From Mitsuaria sp. GD03876 (GTDB taxonomy: Bacteria > Pseudomonadota > Gammaproteobacteria > Burkholderiales > Burkholderiaceae_C): DNA of 64,000 nucleotides. The stretch spans positions 1 to 64,000 of the forward strand of contig NZ_JAOCCU010000021.1 of assembly GCF_029840635.1 (NCBI RefSeq), read 5' to 3'. A program made the translations under genes and the position numbers. Below are positions 38,201 through 47,604 of this stretch, one piece after another. Each line of letters starts with the position of its first letter. Within the stretch, counting starts at the first letter, position 1. The notes below the pieces were generated by a model. It worked only from the letters and a program-made list of their open reading frames with translations, searched no databases and had not been told where the DNA came from.

Positions 38201-39160
38201 TCAGGTCTTGGGGCGCGCGAGGTGCGCGAGCAGCCGGTCAGCCTCGGTGCGCCAGTCCGGACTGCGGCCGAAGCCGGCATCGGCGCGCTCGCCGAAGACG
38301 CCGTCCTCGGTCAGGTCGGCCATCCAGGCCTGGCGCTCGGCGGTGCCCTCGGCGCTCCAGGGCGTGAGGCCGGCGTCTCGGACGGTCTCGGCGACCTCGC
38401 GCACTTCCTCGCCGCGGCGCCGGCCGTGCTGGATCACGCGCTGGAAGAAGTAGGCCGCTTGCTTCTCCCAGTCGATGCCGGGGAAGGTCTCCCGCAGCGA
38501 GGCCAGCACCGCGTCCTCGACGCCGTAATGGCGCGCGCTGGTCAGGCTCTCGATGACCATGGCCTCCAGGCCCTTGATCATCACCGAGCGGCACATCTTG
38601 GTCGCGCTGACGACGCCCAGCTCGGCGCTGCCCACGGTCGGCGCGAAGCCCAGCCGCTTGAGCAGCGGCTCGATCGCGGCGGCATGCGGGCCGCCGAGCA
38701 GCAGCGGGACCTTGATGCGGTACGGCGGCACGCTGGTCATCACCGCGCCTTCGACATAGCGGCCGCCTCGCGCATGGACCGCCTCGGCCGCCTCGCGCTT
38801 GGCCTTGGGCGAGGCCGAGTTGAAGTCCAGCACGACCGTGCCCGGTGTCAGGCCGGCGGCGGCCGCGCGCGCGGCGTCGACCGTCTGGCTCGCGGTCACC
38901 GCGCTGACGACCAGGTCCGCCGGCGTCGCGACCATCGTGGCGGACGTCATCAGCTCGACGCCGAACTCGACCGCGTGCTCGCGCATCCGGTCGGCGTCGG
39001 TGGACGGCGATTCCAGCTTCAGGTCGTAGGCGCTGACGGCGACGCCGGCGGCACGCAGGTCTTCCGCCAGCAGGCGTCCGACCTCGCCATAACCGACCAG
39101 GCCGATGCGCAGGTCCTTGAGGTCCTGCGCGTCCTTCGGGTCCGGGACTGCCGCGCTCAT
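38201..39160 (-). CDS. DUF1932/6-phosphogluconate-dehydrogenase-like NAD(P) oxidoreductase
   Basis: 319 aa. N-terminal Rossmann fold LRIGLVGYGEVGRLLAEDL, a beta-hydroxyacid-dehydrogenase-like VLDFNSASPKAK, and a DUF1932 C-terminal helical domain (SATKMCRSVMIKGLEAMVIES). It lies between ligI and the Bug protein with 1- and 20-bp gaps, so it belongs to the operon. Substrate unknown; perhaps a side step of the pathway or oxidation of a related aromatic. It is not a hydratase. Confidence 0.85.
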   Translation of the reverse strand: MSAAVPDPKDAQDLKDLRIGLVGYGEVGRLLAEDLRAAGVAVSAYDLKLESPSTDADRMREHAVEFGVELMTSATMVATPADLVVSAVTASQTVDAARAAAAGLTPGTVVLDFNSASPKAKREAAEAVHARGGRYVEGAVMTSVPPYRIKVPLLLGGPHAAAIEPLLKRLGFAPTVGSAELGVVSATKMCRSVMIKGLEAMVIESLTSARHYGVEDAVLASLRETFPGIDWEKQAAYFFQRVIQHGRRRGEEVREVAETVRDAGLTPWSAEGTAERQAWMADLTEDGVFGERADAGFGRSPDWRTEADRLLAHLARPKT

Positions 39161-39161
39161 G

Positions 39162-40187
39162 TCAGTCCAGCGCGATGTTGAGCCGCTTGATCAGGTCGGC
39201 GTACTTGGCCGACTCGGACGAGATGAAGGTCATGTACTGCTCCTTCGTGGTGGGGAAGAGGTCGTAGCCGAAGGTGGCGTAGCGCTCGCGGATGTCGGGC
39301 TCGGCCAGCGCGGCCTCGATGTCGCGCTGGATCTTTTCCTGCACCGCCTTGGGCAGGCCGCGCGGCGCGGCGATCGTCGTCCAGCCGGTGACCTCGTAGC
39401 CGGCGGGGCCGCCGGACTCGCTGACGGTGGGCAGGTCGGGGAAGGCGGGATGGCGCTTCGGCCCGGTGACGGCGATGAACTTGATCTTGCCCGCGCGCTG
39501 CAGCGGGCCCGCGGTGGCCATCGAGCCGAGCGCGAAGTTCAGCTCGCCGTTGGCCACGGCGGTGTAGAGCATGCTCGTCTCCTTGTAGACGACGTGCGTC
39601 ATCTGCGTGTGCGTCATCGCCTCGAGCTGCGCGGCGCCCAGGTGTACCGGGTTGCCCACCGACCAGGACCCGTAGTTCAGCGCGCCGGGGCGGGCCTTGG
39701 CGTCGGCCACGATGTCGCCGACGGTCTTGTACTTGCTGTTGGCCGGCACGCCGACGAAGAAATAGGTCTTGAACAGCGGCGCGATCGGATCGAAGTCCTT
39801 GACCGGGTCGTAGGGCAGCTTCTTGAACAGGTGCGGATAGACGACGAGGTGGACGTTGTCCAGCTGGATCAGGTCGTGGCCGTCGGTGGCGCCGCGCTTG
39901 AAGGCGTCGATCGCGATGAAGCCGTTGGCGCCGGGCTTGTTCTCGACGATCACCGGCTTGCCCCACTTCTTGGACAGCTTCTCCGCGACGACGCGTGCGA
40001 CCGTCTCCGGGCCCGCGCCGGGCGGGAAGGGCGTGATGATGCGCACGGGCTTGGTCGGCCAGTCGGCGCCGGGCGCCGCCTGCGCCGCGGCCAGGCGAGG
40101 CAGGGCGGCGGCCAGCAACGCGGCGGCGAGGGTCAGGCCTTGCGCCAGGCGCAGCCGGCGCGAACGGCGGGAAATGGAAGCGGTCAT
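39162..40187 (-). CDS. Bug-family tricarboxylate-type substrate-binding protein
   Basis: 341 aa periplasmic binding protein. Signal peptide GLTLAAALLAAALPRLAAAQ; then WPTKPVRIITPFPPGAGPETVARVVAEKL and VIVENKPGANGFIA, diagnostic of Bug/TctC proteins. Being inside the lig operon, it probably binds protocatechuate, PDC or a similar acid; no TctA/TctB membrane partners are in the window. Confidence 0.92.
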   Translation of the reverse strand: MTASISRRSRRLRLAQGLTLAAALLAAALPRLAAAQAAPGADWPTKPVRIITPFPPGAGPETVARVVAEKLSKKWGKPVIVENKPGANGFIAIDAFKRGATDGHDLIQLDNVHLVVYPHLFKKLPYDPVKDFDPIAPLFKTYFFVGVPANSKYKTVGDIVADAKARPGALNYGSWSVGNPVHLGAAQLEAMTHTQMTHVVYKETSMLYTAVANGELNFALGSMATAGPLQRAGKIKFIAVTGPKRHPAFPDLPTVSESGGPAGYEVTGWTTIAAPRGLPKAVQEKIQRDIEAALAEPDIRERYATFGYDLFPTTKEQYMTFISSESAKYADLIKRLNIALD

Positions 40188-40227
40188 CGTTGTTGTCTCC
40201 GGGTTTCTGACTTCTGGTTTCTAGCGG

Positions 40228-40911
40228 TCAGTCGATGTAGCGCAGTCCGGCCTTGGCCAGCGGCTCGCGCATCTTGTAGAGGTCCAGGCCGAGCACGCCC
40301 GCGGCGAACTGCTCGCGCTTGGCGCCCTCGTTGGCTTCGCGGGCGGCGGCGGCCTCCAGGGTCTTCGACGCCATCGCGGCGGGGACGCAGACGATGCCGT
40401 CGTCGTCGGCCACGACGACGTCGCCCGGATGCACCAGCGCGCCGGCGCAGACGACCGGGATGTTCACCGAGCCCGGTGTCGCCTTGATCGTGCCCTTGGC
40501 GGAGATGCACTTGCTCCAGACCGGGAAGCCCATCTCGTTGAGGGTGCGGACGTCGCGCACGCCGGCGTCGATGATCAGCGCGCGCGCGCCGCGGGCCTTG
40601 AACGAGGTCGCGAGCAGGTCGCCGAAGTAGCCGTCGGTGCACTCCGCGGTGACGGCGGCGACGACGAGGTCGCCTTCCCGGATCTGCTCCGCCGCGACAT
40701 GCAGCATCCAGTTGTCGCCGGGCTGCAGCAGCACGGTGACGGCGGTGCCGGAGACGGCGACGCCGGACTGGATCGGCCGCATGTAGGGCTTGAGCAGGCC
40801 GACGCGGCCCATCGCCTCGTGCACGGTGGCCGCGCCGAAACGGCCGAGGGCGTCGGCGGCCGCGCGGTCGGCGCGGGCGATGGTGCGGTAGACGACGCCG
40901 AGTTCGTACAT
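40228..40911 (-). CDS. ligK: 4-carboxy-4-hydroxy-2-oxoadipate aldolase/oxaloacetate decarboxylase
   Basis: 227 aa class II (divalent-metal) aldolase that splits CHA into pyruvate and oxaloacetate, the last step of the 4,5-cleavage path. RraA-like fold with [25 protein letters not shown] (Arg 119-Asp 120) and [17 protein letters not shown]. 25 bp after the gene upstream. Confidence 0.93.
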   Translation of the reverse strand: MYELGVVYRTIARADRAAADALGRFGAATVHEAMGRVGLLKPYMRPIQSGVAVSGTAVTVLLQPGDNWMLHVAAEQIREGDLVVAAVTAECTDGYFGDLLATSFKARGARALIIDAGVRDVRTLNEMGFPVWSKCISAKGTIKATPGSVNIPVVCAGALVHPGDVVVADDDGIVCVPAAMASKTLEAAAAREANEGAKREQFAAGVLGLDLYKMREPLAKAGLRYID

Positions 40912-40936
40912 GGCGGGTTCCTTCTGGTGGAGCGGG

Positions 40937-41632
40937 TCAGGCGCTCGGCACGAACAGGCCGAGCCGGCGGCGCAGCGCGTCGTGCGCCGGGGAGGCGAAA
41001 TCGTCCACGACGCGCTGGGCGGTGGCGGGTTCGCCGCTGGTCGTGGCGACGCCGGCGGTGAAGCGGGTGACGATCTCCAGCCCGGGCGGCATCGGGCCGA
41101 GCACGGCGACGCCGGCCTGGCCCTGGAGCTCGCTGAGCTGCTGGAAGCCGAGGTCGACCTCGCCCTGGGCGAGCATCGTCGCGACCGGCACGCCGGCGGG
41201 CGACTGGCGCAGGCGATCGCCGAGGCGTTCGCGCAGGCCCCAGCCGTCGAGCAGCTTCAGCAGCGCCTGGCCGCTCGGGCCGGTGGAGTACCCGATGGCG
41301 CCGGCGCCGAGCAGAGCTGCGCGCAAGGCTTCCGCCGTGTCGACCGCGGGCGCGGTGCGGCCGCCAGGGGCGGCGACGACCATCGGCGAATCGGCGATCG
41401 CGCGCAGCGAGCCCGGCCGCAGCCGGCCGGCCGCGAGCAGGCGCTGCATCGCGTCCTCGGCCAGGACGACGAGGTCCAGGTCCTCGCCGGCCTCGACGCG
41501 GCGGGCGGCGTCGACACCGCCGATCGACTCGAAGCGGATCTCCAGGCCGTGCGCGGCGGTGTGGGCGGCGGACAGCGCCGCCAGCAGCGCGCGGGTGGCC
41601 ATCGAGGAAATGCCGGCGAGGGGTGCGATCAC
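40937..41632 (-). CDS. Molybdate-type solute-binding-fold protein without signal peptide
   Basis: 231 aa. The fold pattern ([81 protein letters not shown]) is that of ModA-like periplasmic binding proteins, yet no signal peptide is seen from GTG 41632 or from ATG 41602. First gene of the lig operon, facing the LysR gene. It may act inside the cell, or the start may be misread; the frame is open upstream to 42163 but that part lies antisense to the LysR gene. Confidence 0.72.
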   Translation of the reverse strand: MIAPLAGISSMATRALLAALSAAHTAAHGLEIRFESIGGVDAARRVEAGEDLDLVVLAEDAMQRLLAAGRLRPGSLRAIADSPMVVAAPGGRTAPAVDTAEALRAALLGAGAIGYSTGPSGQALLKLLDGWGLRERLGDRLRQSPAGVPVATMLAQGEVDLGFQQLSELQGQAGVAVLGPMPPGLEIVTRFTAGVATTSGEPATAQRVVDDFASPAHDALRRRLGLFVPSA

Positions 41633-41789
41633 GGGGTGGTCCGGGTGGGTCCAGGGAGGAGGGCGTCGAATTGCGGCGGATTCTGGTCCGGTCGGGCCAG
41701 ACGATCCAGTTCTAGCTTCCACTAGCTGATATTCCGATCGGGCATGGCCCGGATGGAGCAGCCATGCCGGTTCGTGAGAGCATCGGCGC
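41633..41789. promoter_or_regulatory. Divergent promoter region between lig operon and LysR gene
   Basis: 157 bp. The AT-richer part near 41705-41735 holds CTAG-N6-CTAG (41712-41725), a small inverted repeat that may be part of a LysR-type site. No confident -35/-10 pair assigned. Confidence 0.45.
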
Positions 41790-42680
41790 ATGAACCTGAC
41801 CCAACTGGAGACCTTCGTCCACGTGGCCGAACACGGCAGCTTCAGCAAGGCCGCGATGGTGCTGGGCGTGGCGCAGCCGGCGCTGAGCCGGCAGGTGCGG
41901 GCGCTGGAGACCGAGCTGCACGAGACGCTGCTGCTGCGCAATGGGCGCGGCGTCGAGCTGACCGAGGCGGGGCGGCGGTTGTTGCAGCACGGGCAGGACA
42001 TCCTGAACCTGGTCAGCCATGCGAAGGACGACCTGCGCTCGCGGCGCAGCGAGCCGGTCGGGCAGATCACGATCGCGATGCCGCCGACGCTGGCGCGGCT
42101 GCACACGCTGGCGCTGATCCGGGCGTTCCAGGCGGAGATGCCGCAGGCGCGGCTGACCATCATGGAGGGGTTCTCGGTCCACCTGACCGAATGGCTGCTG
42201 ACGGGGCGGACCGACCTGGCGCTGGTCTACAACCCGGAGCCGATGCCGGCGCTGGAGATCCTGCCGCTGCGGCGCGAGCGGCTGTGCCTGGTCAGTCCCA
42301 AGGACCAGGCGCCGGCGCGGCCGCCGACCTTGTCGCAACTGTCCCGGTATCGGCTGGTGATGCCGCAGCGGGGGCACATCTTCCGGTCGCTGATGGAGCA
42401 AGCGGCGGCGATGGCGGGCGTGCAGCTCGACGTGCGATGGGAGGTGGCGAGCGTGCCGGCGATCCTGGACTGCGTCGCGGCGGGCATCGGCCATGCCGCG
42501 TTGGGCGAGGACGCGCTGCGGATCTACGAAAGGCCGGAGCGTCTGGTCACGACGCCGTTCGCGCGGGCGGACATCCAGAGCACGCTCTGCCTGGTCACGC
42601 CGACCAGCAAGCGGGCGACGCCGTTGATGCAGCGGACGGCGGGGGTGCTCATGAGGATGGTGGGGGAGGCGGGGCGTTAG
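41790..42680 (+). CDS. LysR-family regulator of the protocatechuate operon
   Basis: 296 aa. N-terminal winged helix (MNLTQLETFVHVAEHGSFSKAAMVLGVAQPALSRQVRALE) and LysR substrate-binding domain (VGQITIAMPPTLARL). Divergent from the lig operon, so the likely activator responding to a pathway intermediate, like LigR/PmdR. The 3' end overlaps the convergent RES gene by 32 bp. Confidence 0.9.
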   Translation: MNLTQLETFVHVAEHGSFSKAAMVLGVAQPALSRQVRALETELHETLLLRNGRGVELTEAGRRLLQHGQDILNLVSHAKDDLRSRRSEPVGQITIAMPPTLARLHTLALIRAFQAEMPQARLTIMEGFSVHLTEWLLTGRTDLALVYNPEPMPALEILPLRRERLCLVSPKDQAPARPPTLSQLSRYRLVMPQRGHIFRSLMEQAAAMAGVQLDVRWEVASVPAILDCVAAGIGHAALGEDALRIYERPERLVTTPFARADIQSTLCLVTPTSKRATPLMQRTAGVLMRMVGEAGR

Positions 42681-43260
42681 CCACCGTCTTCACGTTCAGC
42701 CTCGCGCACGCCGTCGCCGCCAAGACCCAGTCGTGCCACTTCCCGCTTTCCGCGACGAGTGGGACTTGCCACAGCAGCGTGACGAGTGTTTCGGAGGGAT
42801 CGAAAAGCACCAGGCAGTCATGCTCGGCCTGCTGGGCGGAGCGATAGACCACGCCGTCGAGCCCAAGCTCGGCGATGGATGCCGCCAGTTGCTGCGTCTC
42901 CTGAATGCGCGTCGATTGGAGTACGGGGAAATGCGCCGGAAACGGGCGAAGGTCGGCAACGCGCAACTGATGGCAGGTCTTCACCGCAATCAGTTCTTTC
43001 GCCACCAGGTCGTCGACAAGCACCTCCACCAGCTCCCGGCGGAACACGGCCTCGTAAAGGGCCGTCTGCGGTCGCTGTCCCAGGTACGCAATGGGACGGT
43101 CGCCCAGGTCGAAACGACCGGACAGTGTTGACCCGCCATACATCTTGAGCGGTCCTCGCTGGATCGTCATCGCACGAACCTCGGAGAGCTGCACGCGGTA
43201 GAGCGTCGATCCCGCCGGCACTGTGTGGACGGTCAGCTGTCGAAAGTCGGACAGGGTCAT
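42649..43260 (-). CDS. RES-domain toxin
   Basis: 203 aa. RES toxins deplete NAD+ or ADP-ribosylate targets. The defining residues are in place: Arg 22 (LYRV), Arg 49 (SGRF), Glu 70 (ALYEAVF) and Ser 141 (GVVYRSAQQ), with the usual DRPIAYLG stretch. The upstream antitoxin-like gene ends 6 bp before it, so they form an operon. The C-terminal Pro/Ser end overlaps the LysR gene tail. Confidence 0.88.
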   Translation of the reverse strand: MTLSDFRQLTVHTVPAGSTLYRVQLSEVRAMTIQRGPLKMYGGSTLSGRFDLGDRPIAYLGQRPQTALYEAVFRRELVEVLVDDLVAKELIAVKTCHQLRVADLRPFPAHFPVLQSTRIQETQQLAASIAELGLDGVVYRSAQQAEHDCLVLFDPSETLVTLLWQVPLVAESGKWHDWVLAATACARLNVKTVANAPPPPPSS

Positions 43261-43266
43261 GCGGAT

Positions 43267-43755
43267 CTACCTGTGACCCCATTCGGCATCGGCCAGGACG
43301 TACTCCAGGTGGCCCCGTTCAATCGCCGCCCTCGGGGTCATTCCCCAGAGACCCTCCGAGGCGCTTTCGAGAAACCTGAGGAAGCCATAGGGCGTGTAGT
43401 GCCGGCGTGCCGCCTTGATCAGAGGCAGGTGAGACCACAGCGGTTCGAAGAACTGCCAGTAGGGCAGTCGGAGCTCTCCCGACGCGTCGGTCAACGCGAG
43501 TGCCCGGCCGTCTTGGATCAGTGCCAGGACATCCGCCTCGGCGAGCTCGGTCATCGTCGAGATCTGCGCCACGGTCAGCAGGTCCGGATCCGAGAGTCGA
43601 TCGCGATGGCTGCGGCTCCAGCGCGCCTGGAAGTCGAGCCCATCCGCCCTGTCGGGCAGCGGGACGTGGGGGCATCCGGGGATCTTGAGCGCTTCGGTGA
43701 GACAGGGGTTCGGCGGAGCCGGAGAGTGATCGATGAGCCTCATGAAGTCATCCAT
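43267..43755 (-). CDS. Xre/MbcA/ParS-type antitoxin partner of the RES toxin
   Basis: 162 aa from ATG 43755 (frame open to 43860). A helix-turn-helix-like centre (LLTVAQISTMTELAEADVLALIQDGRALAL) and a C-terminal toxin-binding-like region (FFEPLWSHLPLIKAARRHYTPYGFLRFLESASEGLWGMTPRAAIERG) as in MbcA/ParS antitoxins. It should both block the RES enzyme and repress the operon. Confidence 0.75.
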   Translation of the reverse strand: MDDFMRLIDHSPAPPNPCLTEALKIPGCPHVPLPDRADGLDFQARWSRSHRDRLSDPDLLTVAQISTMTELAEADVLALIQDGRALALTDASGELRLPYWQFFEPLWSHLPLIKAARRHYTPYGFLRFLESASEGLWGMTPRAAIERGHLEYVLADAEWGHR

Positions 43756-43994
43756 GTTGAAAGTCGCGAATGGCGAGCATGCTGGCGTCGACGAGATGCC
43801 GAAGCAAGCCAGCCGGCGGGTGCCGACCCGGAAATCTGAAGACCTGTTGACGTGGCTCAAACTCCTCGGGCGACGTCGTCATGCTGCGCGCGTCGGCCCC
43901 GCGGCGCATCGCCCGGAACGGGGCGCCGGAGGGGGCCATCGAAAGGGGGGAGTTGTTCGACCGGCGGTGGCGGTCCTGCAGCGATCAAGCGGGA

Positions 43995-45566
43995 TCAGGC
44001 CGCCTTCGCCGCCGCGCGCTCATGCGCGTCCATGCGCTCGCAGCTGTCGCAGCCATGGCAGCGGTCGAAGCCCGCGGCTTCGTCGAAAGCCTCCAGGATC
44101 AGTCGCCAGCGGCAACGCCCGCTCTGCGCGTACGACACCATCTGCTCCAGCCGCTGCCGGTCCTGTCCCGCCTTGGCCTCGTAGCGGGCCACCGCCTCGG
44201 CCAGCGCGTCGGCATCTCCCGGCGGCGGATCGACCGGCAGGAAGGCCGCCTCCCGCGCCGCGATCCAGCCTTCCTCGACCAGCAGGCCCGTCAGCACCTT
44301 GAGCTTGTTGCGCGGCCGGCCCAGCCGGGCGTGCAGGGCGTCGATGGTCCAGCCGGCGTCGTCGGGCGCGGCCGTCGCCAGCGCGTTCACGACCGCCTGC
44401 GCATCGGCCGGCAGCGGATACCGGCCGTTGAGGAAGAACTGCTGCACCGCCCGATCGCCGGCGACGAACAGCAGCGTGCAATCGGCGCGCTCGCCGTCGC
44501 GGCCCGCGCGTCCGGACTCCTGGTAGTACACGTCCAGGCCGGCCGGCAGCTGGTAATGCACGATGCGCCGGATGTCGGGCTTGTCGATGCCCAGCCCGAA
44601 CGCGTTGGTCGCGACCATCACGCGCGCCTCGCCCCGCATGAAGCGGTCCTGCGCCTCGTGGCGCTGCGCGGCGCGCAGGCGGCCGTGATACAGCGCCGAG
44701 GCCACGCCCGCGCCCAGCAGCGCGTCGTGCACCGCCTCGGCGGCCTTCACCGTGGCGGCGTAGACGATCGTCGATGGCATCCCCGCGCCCGGCGTGATCG
44801 TCGCGGGCTCCTCAGGCGCAACGGGCTCTCCGGGGTCCCCGCGCTCCGCCGCATCTGCGTCTTCGAGCAGCAGCTCGAGCAGTCGACGCCGCTTGTCGTC
44901 CTCGTCCACCAGCGGCTCGACGCGGTAGTGGAGATTGGCCCGGTAGCTGCCGCCGACCAGGCAGCCGGCGGCCGGGATGTCGAGCTGCCGGGCGATGTCC
45001 TCGACGACCTCCGCGCTGGCCGTCGCCGTCAGCGCGAGCACCGTCGGCCGGCCCAGGCGCTCGCGCGCCTCGCCGATGCGCAGGAACGCGGGGCGGAAAT
45101 CGTGTCCCCACTCGGAGATGCAATGCGCCTCGTCCACGACCAGCAGGTCGGTGGGCCGCTCGGCGAGGCGGTCGAGCCAGTCGCCGTCGGCGAGCCGCTC
45201 CGGCGTCAGCAGCACGACCTGCGCGGTCCCGTCCAGCGCCGCGGCTTCCTCCGCCGCGAGCGCGGCCGCGTCGAGCCCGCTGTGCACCTGCGCGCAGGCG
45301 ATGCCCAGGTGGCCCAGGCGCTCGCACTGGTCCTTCATCAGCGCGATCAGCGGCGACACGACGACGGTCCGCCCCGGCAACAGCGCGGCGGGCAACTGGT
45401 AGCACAGCGACTTGCCCGCACCGGTGGGCATCACCGCCAGGGTGCCGAGGCCGCGCATCACGCGGTCGATGACATCCCGCTGTCCCGGCCGCCAGGCGCG
45501 AAGCCCGAAGCGCCGCAGTTGCTGCTGGAGGGTTTTTTCGGACGGAGGACGGCGGCGTGACGGCAT
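43995..45566 (-). CDS. RecQ-family ATP-dependent DNA helicase
   Basis: 523 aa, shorter than E. coli RecQ. Motifs: RPGQRDVI (0), [15 protein letters not shown] (I), [15 protein letters not shown] (II), ALTATA (III), [20 protein letters not shown] (V), [12 protein letters not shown] (VI). Zn-binding Cys cluster C-RWRLI...CHGCDSC at the end; no HRDC domain. A Glu/Pro/Asp-rich insert (about 270-300) is unusual. Start ATG 45566; an upstream extension to 45698 is Arg-rich and rejected. It stands alone on the minus strand. Confidence 0.92.
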   Translation of the reverse strand: MPSRRRPPSEKTLQQQLRRFGLRAWRPGQRDVIDRVMRGLGTLAVMPTGAGKSLCYQLPAALLPGRTVVVSPLIALMKDQCERLGHLGIACAQVHSGLDAAALAAEEAAALDGTAQVVLLTPERLADGDWLDRLAERPTDLLVVDEAHCISEWGHDFRPAFLRIGEARERLGRPTVLALTATASAEVVEDIARQLDIPAAGCLVGGSYRANLHYRVEPLVDEDDKRRRLLELLLEDADAAERGDPGEPVAPEEPATITPGAGMPSTIVYAATVKAAEAVHDALLGAGVASALYHGRLRAAQRHEAQDRFMRGEARVMVATNAFGLGIDKPDIRRIVHYQLPAGLDVYYQESGRAGRDGERADCTLLFVAGDRAVQQFFLNGRYPLPADAQAVVNALATAAPDDAGWTIDALHARLGRPRNKLKVLTGLLVEEGWIAAREAAFLPVDPPPGDADALAEAVARYEAKAGQDRQRLEQMVSYAQSGRCRWRLILEAFDEAAGFDRCHGCDSCERMDAHERAAAKAA

Positions 45567-45783
45567 GAGGGCGGCGTGTCCGCAGGCGTGTGATGGACCC
45601 GCGGGAAGGGGGAGGGACCGCGCTCCAGAGCAAACGGTGCGCCCACCGGCCCAGGCGTCGTGCCCATGGCGCCGTCGCCGTGTTCTCAGAGCGGGCACCC
45701 GGGTTGCCGTATCCCGGCATGCCGCCCGCGATGCGCCGTCAAGCCGCCCGCGGGCACCGATTCACGAGATCACGGAGATCCGC

Positions 45784-45939
45784 ATGATCAGCACCATCCT
45801 GCTCGTCGTCTTGATTCTGTTGTTGCTCGGCGCGCTGCCGACCTGGCCGCACAGCCGCGGCTGGGGCTACTACCCCAGCGGCGGGCTGGGGCTGGTCGTG
45901 CTGATCCTGATCATCCTGCTGTTGATGGGCTACATCTGA
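45784..45939 (+). CDS. DUF3309 small membrane protein
   Basis: 51 aa: one N-terminal hydrophobic helix, the WPHSRGWGYYPSGGLG motif and a second helix ending MGYI. This is the DUF3309 pattern, common in proteobacteria and unstudied. Upstream sequence from 45567 to 45783 shows no gene. Confidence 0.9.
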   Translation: MISTILLVVLILLLLGALPTWPHSRGWGYYPSGGLGLVVLILIILLLMGYI

Positions 45940-46012
45940 CGGCGCACGGGACCCGGTAGGCCGCGCGCGCCGACCCGCCGATGTCGGGGGCGGCGTCCGT
46001 GGCGCCCGCCGT

Positions 46013-47350
46013 TCAGGCGCCCAGCAGCGACTGGCCGCAGACCCGCAGGACCTGGCCCGTCAGCGAGCCAGCACCCGGCGACGCGAGGAAGGCGATCGCC
46101 TCCGCCACGTCCGCCGGCGTGCCGCCTTGCTTGAGCGCGTTGAGCCGGCGACCGGCCTCGCGCACCATCAGGGGCATGCGGCGCGTCATCGCGGTCTCGA
46201 TGAAGCCCGGCGCGACCGCGTTGATCGTGCCGCCCAGTCCGTCCAGCGTTGCGGCCCGCGCGGCCGCGTAGCCGATCAGCGCGGCCTTGGAGGCGCTGTA
46301 GTTCGTCTGCCCGGCGTTGCCGGCGATCCCGCTGATCGAGGACAGGCAGACCTCCCGCGCGCCCGGGTTCAGCAGGCCCGCCTCATCCAGCCGCGCGTCG
46401 ATCGCGAGGATCGCCGCGAGGTTCACGCCCATCACCGCGTCCCATTCGGCCGGCGTCATCCGCGCCAGCGTCCGGTCGCGGGTGATGCCGGCGTTGTGCA
46501 CCAGCACGTCGAGCCCGCCCAGGCGCCGCGCCGCGTCGGTCAGTTCGTCGAGCGCGCCCGCGGCCGTCAGGTCGGCCGCCAGCAGCGAGCCGTTGATCCC
46601 GCGCGCGAGGGCCTCCAACGGCGCGCGCGCCGCCGGCACGTCGACGCACAGCACGCGCATCCCGTCCAGCGCCAGCCTGCGCGCCGTGGCGGCGCCGATG
46701 CCGCCGGCAGCGCCCGTCACCAGGGCCACGCGAGCGCGCGCCGCGATCGGCGCGAGGTCGCCCGCGCCGTCCTGGGCAGGCTTGCGCCACGACAGCACCT
46801 GCCCCGACACATAGGCCGAGCGATCCGTCGCGAAGAAACGCAGGGCGCCCGCGAGCGACGCGGGCGACGCCGCGCCTTCCTGCAGCACCAGCGCATTGGC
46901 GGTGGCGCCGCGGCGACCGATCTCCTTGGCCAACGCGCGGATGAAACCTTGCACGGCCTGCAGGCAGGCGGCCTCGGCGGCGCTGGCCGCGGCGGCGGAG
47001 GTCAATGCCAGCACGCGCGCGCCGGGCGCGAGCCGCGTGAGCGCGAATTGCGTCTGCTCGAACAGCGCGCGCAGCGCCGCGACATCGCGGCATCCGGTCG
47101 CGTCCACGATCAGCGCGCCGATCGCGGCGCCATCGCTGGCCCCGCCGCCTTCCGCGGCGATCGCCGCCAGCAACGAGGGCAGGGGCGTCGCGCCGCCGGG
47201 GGCGATCGCGAGCACCGATCGGCCCGCGAGTTCGTGGTCGTTCCACGCGTCCTGTCGCCGCGGCAACGGCACCGGTTGCGGCAGGTTGAGCGCACGCGCG
47301 ACGCGTCGACCCAAGGGGTGCTGGACGAACGAAAGCAGGCGGTCGGTCAT
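46013..47350 (-). CDS. High-molecular-weight 3-oxoacyl-ACP reductase (FabG4 type)
   Basis: 445 aa. The N-terminal half is a degenerate Rossmann-like domain; the C-terminal half is a full SDR: ALVTGAAGGIGAATARRL, LVHNAGITRDRTL, catalytic Ser in CLSSISGIAG and Tyr/Lys in NYSASK. FabG4-type proteins reduce 3-oxoacyl thioesters and usually sit with thiolase and MaoC genes; neither is next to it here. Confidence 0.92.
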   Translation of the reverse strand: MTDRLLSFVQHPLGRRVARALNLPQPVPLPRRQDAWNDHELAGRSVLAIAPGGATPLPSLLAAIAAEGGGASDGAAIGALIVDATGCRDVAALRALFEQTQFALTRLAPGARVLALTSAAAASAAEAACLQAVQGFIRALAKEIGRRGATANALVLQEGAASPASLAGALRFFATDRSAYVSGQVLSWRKPAQDGAGDLAPIAARARVALVTGAAGGIGAATARRLALDGMRVLCVDVPAARAPLEALARGINGSLLAADLTAAGALDELTDAARRLGGLDVLVHNAGITRDRTLARMTPAEWDAVMGVNLAAILAIDARLDEAGLLNPGAREVCLSSISGIAGNAGQTNYSASKAALIGYAAARAATLDGLGGTINAVAPGFIETAMTRRMPLMVREAGRRLNALKQGGTPADVAEAIAFLASPGAGSLTGQVLRVCGQSLLGA

Positions 47351-47604
47351 GGGTGTCAGGGTGCGAGCAGCGGCCAGGAAAGGACGCCGTGTAGGACAAG
47401 GGCGGGCCGCAGTGTAGGCGGGGCGGCAGAGATGACGAAACGGTCATCCCCGTGTCCGTCTCATGTCGCGTTCACCCTCGTAGAGTGGATTCCAAGGCGT
47501 TTGAAACGCGCGCCGACGCAGCGGGATACCGGCTCCGACCGGTCGGTCGAAAGCAGGAAGGCTCACCCGCGTGCAGGACCACTTTTCAATCGAAGGAGAT
47601 TCAG

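Noticed and set aside
34902-41632. Considered as a gallate or syringate-specific cluster.
   Set aside because: LigA plus LigB both present and the gene set fits protocatechuate; substrate range cannot be told from sequence alone.
41705-41735. CTAG-N6-CTAG as a firm LysR operator.
   Set aside because: Half sites are only 4 bp and do not fit the T-N11-A rule clearly, so it is kept only as a weak note.
45590-45787. Short plus-strand frame between recQ and the DUF3309 gene.
   Set aside because: Arg-rich, no ribosome site, no family.
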